A stretch of DNA of 64,000 nt from Daphnia carinata. Taxonomy: Eukaryota > Arthropoda > Branchiopoda > Diplostraca > Daphniidae. This document shows positions 22,564 to 33,984 of this stretch, piece by piece; position 1 is the stretch's first letter; each line of letters opens with the position of its first letter. The stretch lies in contig NC_081335.1 of NCBI RefSeq assembly GCF_022539665.2, positions 4,464,001 to 4,528,000 on the forward strand, read 5' to 3'. A program made the translations under genes and the position numbers. The notes beneath the pieces were generated by a model. The model was not told the DNA's origin, did no database searches, and saw nothing but the letters and a program-made list of their open reading frames with translations.

Positions 22564-23637
22564 ATGACAGGTAAAGCTTTTCTATAAGTTTAATGTTTTG
22601 TTATTTTTAAAAAGATCTGATCTCTCCCTTCGATCGAGAAGCGCAAATTTAATGTGCACTCAGACGCACTTTTTAGAACGTCGATCTAATCATTTTGAAA
22701 TGCGCTAAAAGGAAAAAAAAAAAAAAAAAAAAAAAAAAGATGGGACGGAATTATGCATAATGTATTACCCTCGGTGATGTCATTTCACGGTCAAATGCTC
22801 GCACGTGTAAGGCAAAAATGATGGAAGATCGTTAATCGTCATTTAAGATATTCACTTATATTCACAAGAAAAAATGAAAATTTGGATTTCAATCTCTCTG
22901 AATGATTTCTTTTCTTAACTCGAATAGCCTCCAGGGTCAATTTCATTATTTTTATATTCCCTACTTCGGATTGCGGTACACCAACGGTCATTAAAAGAAT
23001 TTTTATTGATTCATTTTTTTTCTTTTTTCTTTTTGATCTCGTATTTATTTGATTCTTTTTAACATTTTTATTTCGTTTCTTTTTTCTTCTTCCTCGTTCA
23101 TTTCTCTCTGTGGTTAAAAAGGCGATCGCATTCCACCACGAACAGCAGGCCCCAGCGTTCGTATAGAAATTTCCACATAGATATCCAATACAAATAGCAT
23201 CGTATAGTAAAGGAATTTTTTTTTTTATGGCTTTTGAATTTTATGACCATTTTTTTGTCCGGACTAGCCAACAATGTTTCTTACATTTTATTTCATACTA
23301 ATATTTCTTTTTTTTTTTTTTTTTTTTTTTTGCTTCTCGATATTCGGCCATTTATGGTGTCGATGGCCCGGCCGACCAAACAGCGACGTCGCGCACACGC
23401 TAAAAGGTCACGGTCAAAGTTTCGTGTGTAAAATAGCGGAGAAAGAGCAGTTTTTCTTTTTTTTTTTTTTTTTTTGCCTTTTGGAACTCGCGCATTCAAA
23501 ACATGTAAAAACTAAAAAAAAAAAAAAAAAAAAAAATGGTCCTATCCCCTCCTCCAATTTCTACTTGTTCTAGAAGACCAGTTTTTTAATAACGGTACTT
23601 GAATATTCAAATCGCTTTTTCTTTCTTTCTTTGTTTT

Positions 23638-23671
<34 letters not shown>

Positions 23672-26600
23672 AACACCAAGGATTATCACCTACACTCGCC
23701 AGGTGTTTCCTGGTGAGCTTTTGCCTCTCGGTCGTTAGTGCCGCCCCAACAGCTGATCACGCCGTCGTCCAGTCAGGTAATAAAAAAAAAAAAAATATTT
23801 ATATACACTGTATATATATTTTTTTATTTGATATTTCACGTTGTTGTTTTTTTTTTAATGTTGCATGGAATGGCAGTGAGATCAACGACTGAGACGGCCC
23901 CAACCACGACGGAAGAGCTGGATTTCAAAGACGTGCCCATTTATGAGAAAGAAAAACTTCGGAAACCTCCCCTCGGATTTAAATACGTGCCCGTGTTGAG
24001 ATGCAATCAAGGTGAAACAGAGAAAGCTGCTCCAACGCCATCTAGCGACCAAATTATCGTCGATCAAGAAAAATCACGCCCGCTTCCCGAAACGGCTGTT
24101 CAAGCCGTCCGGCCGTCGGTTGATGAAGAAAGACAAGTCACGGATGCTGCGGATGTGGAAGATTCTCAAACGGAACTTCCAGTGGACGCCATTATAATCG
24201 AAGATGCCGACAGCGTTACAACAACTGCAACGACCGATCAAATCGCGGACGAAGTCAACGACGTCACGGAGGAGAACGTCCAACCGATTCAGCCAACGGA
24301 CAAACTTACAGCAGAAGAAGAAGAACCAATTAAAATTGTGCAAATAAACGATGACAATAATAGCCCAATCGTTGCGAGTTTGAGTCTCGAAAAAGAGGGT
24401 GAGTCAACTGGCGTTGCGGAAGCCAAACCGGATTCTGAAAATGCGGACGCAGCCAGCGATGCCAAGGTGAACGCGATAGAGGTCAACGTCCCGTCGGCGG
24501 ATGCACTTCCATCTGAGGTCCCTGTCGATGATAGAAACGCTGTCGTTTCAAAGGAACCGGAACCCGTTCGGCAATCGCAAGTCGTGGTGGATAACGTGGA
24601 CGTCGTCGCGTCGATCGACGTGAACCCCGTCACTGAAAAATCGGACGCAATCGACGAGAATTTCGAAACGAACGGCGCCACCTCGTCGAACGAGGACGTG
24701 GCCAAAGATTTCACTGGATACAAAGTGTACCGCGTCACCATCTCGACAGAGGAGGTACAATAATGAAATTAAACTGTCGTCCCGTCATTCGTGTGATTTT
24801 GATTTCACATACTTTGAATTCGATTCGGTTTGCATTTAAAAGGCAGCTCGTTGGATTCTGAAATTCGAAGATGTTCCAGGCATTGAGTTTTGGTCTGATG
24901 CCAAATTGTTGCTCCAACCTCGGGGCATCTTTGTCACGTCAGCAACGGATATCCTCGTCGCTCCCGATGTGGCTGATCACATGGAAGAGTCTTTGAGGCA
25001 AGCCCGTCTTCCGTTCGAAATCCTCATCAACGATGTCCAAGTAAATGATGACTTAAAACGCCCACAAAAAAGACACAGTTTTTCTTTTAATTAAAAACAA
25101 AATAAACCAATTTAGGATGCCATCCGTAATGAAAATCCTCCAAAATCAGAGAACGAAGAGGATCTGATGAGTCGCAATGGACACACGCTGACGTGGGAAC
25201 GTTACCATCCGCTCGAAGGTACAGTACATCAAAACAATTGCTGTTCATTTCAGTTTTTTTTTTTAAACAGCTTAACATATTTTCATCATAGATATTGATA
25301 GTTATCTGGAATACTTGAAAGTCACCTTCCCTAATTTCGTAACCGTCACCGAGATTGGACGCACGACGGAAGGCCGGCCCATCAAAGCCGCCCGGTTTCA
25401 TCAGGAAGGAGGTCGAAGTGACAAGAAGACCATCCTGCTCGATGCTGGTAAACGATAACATCATCACCAAAAAAAATAAATTTAAATATATCAAGTCTTT
25501 TGATGACTCATCGATTCGTGTACAGGTATTCACGCACGCGAGTGGATCACGCCCGCCACCATTACGTACATGATGCGCGAGATTGTAGACAACCCGGAAA
25601 AGTACCATTGCATCATGAACCAGTTCGATTGGCTGTTCGTGCCCGTTCTCAATCCCGGTACGTTTTCAATACACCCCCCCAGAGAACGATAATGAAAATC
25701 TTATTTCAAATGCATTTCCATTGGTTTGTGTTAGACGGCTACGCGTACACCCACACGCACAATCGCATGTGGCGTAAGACTCGCTCGCAAACGGAGAGCA
25801 TCATCTTCCGCCAATCGGCCGAGGCCTCTTTAATAGCCGATCGCATTACGCGTTTCGAAGATGATCCCATCCTCGACGACGACATCCTGGACAAATTGCG
25901 AGCAAAAGTAGCCAGCCCGAAAGTGAGTCTGTCGTGCACGGGAGCTGATGCCAATCGCAATTTCGATTACTATTGGCTGAGTGGCGGATCGTCGAGGAAT
26001 CCGTGTTCAGACACGTTCGCCGGATCGAAGCCGTTCTCCGAGCCGGAATCCAGGGCACTACGTGATTTGGTTTTAGATAACAAAGATCACCTGGCCATGT
26101 ACATCTCGTTGCACGCCTACAGTCAAATGTGGCTCATCCCCTGGGGTAATTTTTTCTTTCCACTGGAACATGTTTTTTTTTGTTTTTTTTTTTTAAATTT
26201 TCAATCCTCATTATATATGCATACCTAATTTTCCTCTTTTTTTTTTTGTTTCTTTGGGATTCCCTGTTGCTTAACGGATGTTTTGCGATAGGTCACAAAC
26301 AAGAGAAGCCCGAGGACTTTACCGACCTTTATTCGCTGGCCAAGACGGGCAGCAATGCTCTGGAAAGTGTCAACGGTGTCAGCTATTTGATTGGCTCAAT
26401 CCCGGATCTTCTCTACATAGCCTCAGGTACATTTTGAATATTTTTTTTTTTTTCTGTATTCAAAATAACACGCAGATTCTTTCCATCTGATTGGCCGTTC
26501 TTTTAATGCGAGTGTAGGCAGCTCCATCGATTGGGTTAAAGGAGCCGTTGGGGTCAAATACTCCTACACTCTGGAGTTGCGCGATTCGGGCCGTTTCGGT

Positions 26601-26729
26601 TTCCTATTGCCGGCCAAGCAAATCGTGCCGTCCGGTAAAGAGACGTGGATGGCCATCTACGCTTCCGCCGTGGAATTAGCCAAAAGAACGTACGGCGATA
26701 ACGTCCAATGTGCTGAGCCCACACTCTAA
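22564..26729 (+). CDS. Secreted M14 carboxypeptidase, A-type pocket, with acidic prosegment (CP3)
   Basis: There are ten coding exons: 22564-22570, 23681-23776, 23877-24754, 24843-25040, 25116-25218, 25292-25447, 25526-25657, 25735-26145, 26292-26426 and 26518-26729 (775 aa). I place the start in a seven-base coding exon (ATGACAG|gtaaag). It joins in phase to an exon otherwise lacking an ATG, producing a good signal peptide ([20 protein letters not shown]). About 290 acidic Thr/Ser-rich residues precede the activation domain ([12 protein letters not shown]) and catalytic domain. All key residues are present: H69/R71/E72 in GIHAREW (H482, E485), R127 (R537), N144-R145 (ANRNF), H196 (H650), Y198, Y248 (Y702), E270 (E724). 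Residue 255 is Ile (I709), the A-type choice for hydrophobic C-termini. An insertion of about 45 residues sits between RKTR and GADANRNF. The tiny first exon is the least certain part. Confidence 0.9.
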
Positions 26730-29122
26730 AGACCACCAAGTTCGTTTGTTCAAAAAAAAAAAAAAAAAAAAAAAAAACGTTTCGTGATTTTCAATCATTT
26801 TAATGAAGTATAAATAATGACGTTCGTTTTTATTTGGCTTTGCCCGTTTAATGCATTGGGTAATTTTTGTTTGTAATTGATTTCTACGCGACCGCGGGGA
26901 AAGGTCGTTCGCTTTTGGTTCCAAATGATTTGACGGGAGATTTCTGTATTTAAGTACTTCCAAATTTTTTTTTTTAATTGGTCATATAAAGATCGGAAAT
27001 GTTTGGTAATAATGGGATTTTGCGTGTTGAATACAAAAAGTTGAATGCCGTTTGTTCCTTAACTGATTGTTATTACAGGTAAAAATTCACGTTGATTTCG
27101 GCTATTTTTAGTTGGTTGGCGGCAACGCGATTGCAATCAATTCCTTCTCGCGAACGAACAGAAAACAACAAACGGTAAAGAACGAAAAACAAAAGAGCGT
27201 TATTAGTTAGGAGGGCTTGACCCTGAATATGCGCATACCCTTTTGAATGCCATCGTTGTAGCTGAGCATTAAAAATCCAAAACAAAACGACGATGGAATG
27301 CGAATGAAAGTCTTGCGTTTTGTTTCATTCGTTGTACGGGGCACGTTCGGTTAATTGGTTTTTGGTTAGTTTTGACATTTTTGCTCGTGAATGGCGCTCA
27401 GATAAACAGCAATAATTGCAAGACGTCGCCAGCTGTCCGGCTCGAGAGTAGTACAGGGCTGTTGCTGGCACCAAGAAGTTCCACTACATTTCGTTTTCTA
27501 CCTTCCCATTTTCAGTGGCTCCGGGAAATGATTTATGTGACCATAAAAGGGCGAAAATTTCCATTTCGCCGTAGCTGATGGTTCGTTTTTTTTTTTTTTT
27601 TTGGCTTGAGCTCTTCCTTCGTTCGCAGTCAACAGCGTATAAACACTGCTGGACGTTTTTCTTTTCTTTTTTTTTTTTGTTTTTTTTTGCTGCCGTTAAC
27701 ATGACCTTGGCCTTGGTCGGACTAAAAGTCCGTCGCTGCTTCGTGCAGTCATGTGTTTCTTCTCGTGCTAATATGGATGAGCTTGTACCCGTAGCGTCAT
27801 CATCAGTATGCTTTGAATGTATATATAACTCTTTCGGTGGCTATCTACTGTGCTTGTTGTCTTCTCCCCCATCTTGTTTCACCTGCATTTCTTTTCTTTT
27901 CTGTTTTTTTTTGGGGTTTCGTTTGACATCAGACCGAAACGAAGAAAAGACAAGGAGCCAATCAGATAAAGGTTGGAGGAAAAAGTCGAACAAGACCAAT
28001 AGTCTTTGATTGTTCTGACAACGTCCGCAAATTGGAGTATACAATGACGCTTATATTTGATTGTCTTTGCATCTGCGCAATCAGTGTTCACAATTTTTTT
28101 TTTTTTTCCATTCAAAAATGTTTTTATTTTGTCGTATCTATGCGAGGCTTAAAAAAAAAACTGTGTTCGTTTCTTTCCAGGAAATCAAAGATGGCATCGA
28201 TATGGAAATGCCGTGTCGATGTATTAGCGGCAGACTTTTGAACGTATTCCAAAAAGAGAAAAAAAAAAAAAAGGGATCCACCATAAAACAAAAGAAAGAA
28301 CCCGGCTTAACTTTTATTCCGTTTGATTTCAATCTCGTTGGTGCTATCTTAACGAAAAAGAAGAAGCAAAACGATCAATTACCTTATTTGTTTTCAATAG
28401 CCTCGTTTGAAGCTACTTGAACAGTGTTTGGAATTTCCTTTTTTTTTTTTTTTTTTTTTTTTTCCCAAACAAAACCAAAAAGAAGGAGGAAGAAAAAATG
28501 AAATAAAATAAAAAAAAAAAAAAAAAGAAGGGAGGAGGATCTTAGCCAAAAAGAAGAAGAAGAAGAAAAAGAAGGAAGGTGAGAGAGACAAGTGGCGCCA
28601 CACTGTCAACCCCTTAAAAAAAGGTGCGCGGACGGAGCAGTAACTCAGAAGCGGCTCTCTTGTGCCAGGGGGGGCCAGACTAAGAGCTTTGTAAAAAGTT
28701 TCGTTTGATTTTGATTTTTTTGTTTTTGTTGTTTCAGCCTTTTAATTCGTTTTCAAATCTTCGCAAAAAAAAAAAAAAAAATCATCATTATCTTCAAAAA
28801 AAAAAAAGAATACCCTTTTTACTGAGACATTGCCGGTCAATCATCAAAGTCCGGAGCGAACAGTCTGAACATTTTGGAACAAAAAAAACAAACAAAATCT
28901 AGACAGGGGGAATTTTAGAAAAAAAAAAGGCAGTACCATATTGCGACCACCTGTTGCTTCCAGTCAAGCGGAGAAACTTCTCCGAGCAAGGTGACAACTC
29001 AGTCGGAGCTACCGGTATTTCGTCTTTTTATTTTTTTTTTCAATCAGTTTTGTAATGAATTTTTTTGTATAACTCGTTTTTCTTTTTTAAATTATTATTA
29101 TTATTTCAAGACAGGCTTGGCA
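26730..29122. other. Intergenic between CP3 and SP1
   Basis: Long A and T runs are abundant. The SP1 promoter should lie at its right end. A palindromic AGTGGCGCCAC is at 28591-28601. The sequence near 28970-29020 resembles the DNA upstream of SP3 (GAGAAACTT, then TCGGAGCTA), suggesting a shared leader. The low-complexity ORFs are not called. Confidence 0.5.
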
Positions 29123-32100
29123 ATGGCCCAAGTTCGTCATTTAACGGCCGCTTATTTAACGGCGCTTGTTCTGCTCTTTTGCTCCGGTTCGGTCACCGGC
29201 CGCGTTTATCAAACAGACGATGCCATCATTGTCGAAGGTAAGATGCTCAATTCCATTATTTTCTTTTTTTTTTTTTTTTTTCTGGGTATGGTTTGTTCAA
29301 ATCGTCTTCGTAGAGTTTCGATTTCGAAGAAGTTCGCGGTCGATTCACACCGGAACAAATTCGAGCGTGAAATACAGGCGGGCAGAAATGCGGAAACGAA
29401 TAGAAAAAAAAAAAGAAAAACAAATTCTAAGTAATATGCGATGAGAATGAAATAGAAAACTCGGGAAAAGAGAAGACATTTTTCTTTTCTTTTTTTTAAG
29501 AAAAGAAAAATAGAGTGATGTTTGACAGTGATAGCGTTAGGTCAATGACCGTCCTGTTCCAAAGACGAATGGAGAGAAGAAGCAAAACGACTGGATGAAA
29601 AAAGGGAAGGAGCAGAGCGGAAACCTTGAAAATGTGTGCGGTGGTTTCATAATGGGCCTCCACATCTTCACGGACGGAATAGTCCGCCCTTCCTTCCACA
29701 CCAACGCCGTCGGCCAAGCCCGTTAACAGTCGCCATCAACCGAACGCACGACGCCATTTTACCTTTACCTTCACCTTCACTCCGTCTTTAAAAAAAAAAA
29801 AAAAATAAATAAATTTCTTTATTGGTTTTTTCATCTTCCCGTTAAAGGAACTGCATTCATTTTGAGCTTTACCAACGTTTCGCTTTAGTTCCATTTCTAT
29901 TCTTTCCCAAATTCAGAAACGGTACGCACGAAATATGGAAGCAAAACCAACCAGTTTCACAACTATTGACCTGCCATCCTTTATTTTAATTTTGCTTTTG
30001 TTGGTACAAAAATCATTGGAAAATAATTTAAAGAAAGTGCGTCATTATCTCCCCCACCCCCCACCTCACCCATAATTATCGCCTGTTAGTTTTCCGTATC
30101 TACGTGAGGGGTTCGTTACAATCGAAATGTGCCCAAATTAGGAAGAAAGGTGCAGGTCATTACACGATTTTCTTTTTTTTTTTTTTTTTTTTTTTTTTGC
30201 CCGGCAATGACCAAAAAAAAAAAAAAAAAAAAAAAAAAAACAATGTGACGTTATTCGAAATGAACTCATTTTATCTCTTTGTTTTTTTGTTTTTTTTTGT
30301 TCTTATTTACATATAGCTGAAAACGCAGGTAGCCGGGAAGGTCGATCGGCCATGAACGATGGCGCATTCCCGTTCCCGTTTCCATTCGCCGAGCAGGGCG
30401 ATACGTTTCCAGCCGACATTTCGGCTGGCCAGACTGCCAACGTGCCGAGCGACAGCAGTTTGTTGGCGTCGGCCAAATCGTGCTTCACGACCGAGGGCAA
30501 ACTCGGCTCTTGCACGTCCGTTCACGCCTGTTACCCGAAATTCAAACTGCCCCAGTTGAGCAACCTTGAGACGTGGGTCATCGGCACACGCGGGACGTGT
30601 CACTACGTCGAAAGGGACGGCCGACAGGTATGCACACATATTTTATCTTCAAGTCAAATTGAGTAAGCAAATAACTAACAAACGAAAATGCGTTTGTTAC
30701 GCAATGATTACACAAGATTTAGAGTGACTTTTCAAAAACCATCGCGAAAGATGACGTCACAATTGATTTGTTCTTTTTTTCTTTTTTTTTTTCAAAGGTT
30801 TACGGAGTGTGTTGCGCAAGACAAGCAACACTTCCTGATGGCGTTATCGTCGGCAGTCTTTATGGAACTGTACCGACTGTTCCAATCAACCCGGAGACAG
30901 GTCTTCCGCAGGCTAACTTCCCTTGGTGGTTGTACTTCCCTTACAGGCCGAACAACGTGACGACCACCACGACCACCACGACTACAACAACAACAACAAC
31001 AACCACAACGACAACAACTGCTGCACCTCTTCCGCCGAAAGAGGCCGTCTTCGTCGACAACAAAGCTTCGTGCGGTGTTGGACCGTTCAAAACGCTGAGC
31101 ATCGATGAACAGAAGCGCATCGTCGGCGGCACGGAAGCCATTAGGAATTCGTGGCCGGGCATCGTGAGTTTCAATTCAATTCAATACGATTGAGTTATAG
31201 TTGAAATTCATTTTAAAAACGAAAATGATTGCGTATTCGTAGGTGGCGCTGAAGAATAATGGCCGCCAGTTTTGCGGGGGATCGTTGATGAGCCCCAATC
31301 ACATCCTGACGGCGGCTCATTGCGTGGCGCAGTAAGATCGCGGAAATTTCAATAAAAATTCATGCTGCTGATGATTGAGATGAATCCATTTTTTTTAGTA
31401 TGTCGTCGTGGGATGTTGCGCGATTGACCGTCGAACTGGGCATGCACATCTTGAAGCCGACCAGCGACGCGCAGGTGTCGAAGAAGGTCCGTCGCGTGAC
31501 CCGTCACAAAGGATTCGATTCGAGGACGCTGGTGAGTCAACGAACCCATTGAAAATTGTTAGTTGAAACTGAACGTGGAATTTGATTGTTTTTAACAGTA
31601 CAACGATGTTGCCATTTTGACGCTGGAATCGCCCGTCTTCTTCACGTCGACGATATCGCCCGTTTGCTTGCCTCCAGCGGGATCCAACGATCAGTACACG
31701 AACAAAGACGCGGCCGTCATTGGATGGGGAGCCTTGAAAGAAGGTAAGACATTCGATGAAAGTCCATTTAAATCATTAACAAAATATATACTTTATACGT
31801 ATATATACATGATTTCATTGTAGGTGGAAGCCAGCCGTCCGTGTTACAGCAAGTCACCGTTCAGATCATTACCAACGACAAATGCAAGAACAGTTACGGT
31901 AGCGACGCACCGGGTGGCATCGTCGATCACATGCTTTGCGCCGCCTATCCTGGCAAAGATTCTTGCAGCGTAAGGACGTTTGAATTTATCACGCGTGTCT
32001 TTTCTGTTCAATGATGAAAAATGTTTGAATTCATTACGTATCAGGGTGATAGCGGAGGCCCGCTGCTCGTTCAGTCTTCGCCCGGGTCTCCTTGGGTCCA

Positions 32101-32274
32101 GGCCGGCATCGTCAGTTGGGGAATCGGTACGAGAGCTTCGATCGTTTTTAAAATTCAGAATTTGTTTTAATTATGTTGTTGCCCGTTCTTTTAGGATGCG
32201 CACAACCAAAATATCCGGGTGTCTACGCCAGGGTATCATCGTTCATGAACTGGATCGGTAAAAACGCCGTCTGA
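29123..32274 (+). CDS. CLIP-domain trypsin-like serine protease (SP1)
   Basis: Exons are 29123-29237, 30317-30627, 30798-31163, 31243-31331, 31399-31531, 31599-31743, 31824-31969, 32045-32126 and 32195-32274 (488 aa). The order is signal peptide, then [13 protein letters not shown]-type propeptide motif, then a six-Cys CLIP domain ending YGVCC. Next come the FPWWLYFPY linker module, a short Thr tract and an inter-domain Cys (CGVGP). The catalytic domain begins at R|IVGG (I250), so it is a zymogen cut by a trypsin-like activator. The triad is H290, D341, S438. D432 at position 189 predicts cleavage after Lys/Arg. The substrate is unknown; CLIP proteases act in arthropod clotting, melanisation and Toll cascades. 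It is first of the six-gene tandem array. Confidence 0.93.
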
Positions 32275-33984
32275 AAGGCGTTTGAAGCATTTAAACATCA
32301 CGAGGGCTGTTCACGAAACATAACACGAGTAGCATTTAACAAAAAAGCCCAGTGAAAAACACGCACCGGGAGAAAAACATCGCGCAAACATCATTGTATC
32401 TCTCTCTCTCTCCTTTTTTTTATATACAATTTGATTTGTTGAAATAATTTTTTTTTTTTTTTAACTATGTTATTTGGGGGGGGGTTCTATCCATTTAAAA
32501 CATCCTATTTAATTTCCATATTAAACCTCCTTGTTCTTGTTTTGAATGCTACCTTCTGATTCGGCTGACGTTATTATTATTTTTTTTCTAATAATGCATT
32601 ATCCAATGTCGTGATACGAGATGTTGATTTCTTATCTCCAAAATTAAACTATTGAAAAACGGTCAACAAACAGTCGTCCATCTTTTCAATTCATTCACCA
32701 TATTACAACAATCAAAGATGTGCTTATTGCGAACGGAAAGTTCTTCGTCGTTGGGGTCTCCACGTTTCCATCGGAAATGTTCTAGACCAGACGCTTTCAA
32801 TCCCCCGAACTGCCCCGTTCAAACCTGCCACACCGTGTTCTGATTATTTTGGAACGGGATCAACATTTTGTTCGTGTTGCAACCAGCGGGGCGTTCGGTC
32901 GTCACCGTTACGATAGCGAGAACACAAATGTGTTGGGCGATACAACGTTCAAAAGAAAAAGGAATTAAATTGTGTAACGGGCGTGGCAACAACTCGCATA
33001 AAAGATTTCCGCGTCGTTTTCAAAGAAACATGACCTCATGTTTGTAAACAATTTCTTGAGTGTTAAAAAGCCCCCCCGAGAGAAAAGCAAAGTTGCAATG
33101 AAAGTTAATGAGAGCGAGAAAAAATCATTACAATATTAAAAGCTATTATAACCTTTCCGAAAGAGCTAGCGCGTGTGTTTTTTTTTGTTTTTTTTATCTC
33201 ACCATTCATGTTGCCCGTATTCCTCAAAGAATAATGCGTTTTTTGCCTGACCACCGTACATGGACACTCCCGCCTTTGGGACGTCATTTGCATACGAAAA
33301 AGAACTTGGCAATAGACCAGCGGATGTTTCGATAAGAGAATTATTTCGGCTTTCCGTATAATATAATGACGAATAGTGTAGAGGTTATAAGGATAGCACA
33401 TCCATCATCTATTCGACTGTCGAATATCATCGCAAATTGTATAGAATTTTCAGAGACATTTGTATTGGAATCCTCCAAAAAAAGGAAAAGGGCATTATGA
33501 ATATCACGTCCTTGATGCCACCGATGGATCGCGCTGATTGTTTTCCCCGCTTGGCGTCAATGGGATGATAAGAAGAAGAAAAAAAACCTGTCTTGCCCAA
33601 AACTAACCATAAGAAAATTATACATGCTAATTTCGTTCGCCCAAAGTTTTTATTCAACTGGCAGATACGTGGCGTCGATTCGAAGTTCAACTTCTTTAAT
33701 GCAACAAAAATTCAAGACGGGCAGCCACTAAGACAGTTCACTCTTCTGCGTGTGGGCGACTTATCGAGCTCCTAAGTTGTGTTCAAAAGACACATTCAAG
33801 TTCAGGTATTTACATACGCGTATGTATTGCTAATTAAAGCAAAAAGTCTTGAACTGCAACCTTGGATGCAAGAGCTCTTGTGACTGGTATCATATTGTTT
33901 TGTCTTTTTCTTTTTTAATGAATTGCTATCGCTTCAGTTTAACAGCATTTTGTTTTTAACAGAAAACAAACAAACAAACTGGCA
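32275..33984. other. Intergenic between SP1 and SP2
   Basis: It is the SP1 3' flank and SP2 upstream region. I see no supportable gene, tRNA or mobile element. Short ORFs lack domain features. Confidence 0.5.

Noticed and set aside
30165-30241. Adjacent long T and A runs in SP1 intron 1 as a possible retroelement tail
   Set aside because: There is no element body or target-site duplication, and similar homopolymer runs occur throughout the window.
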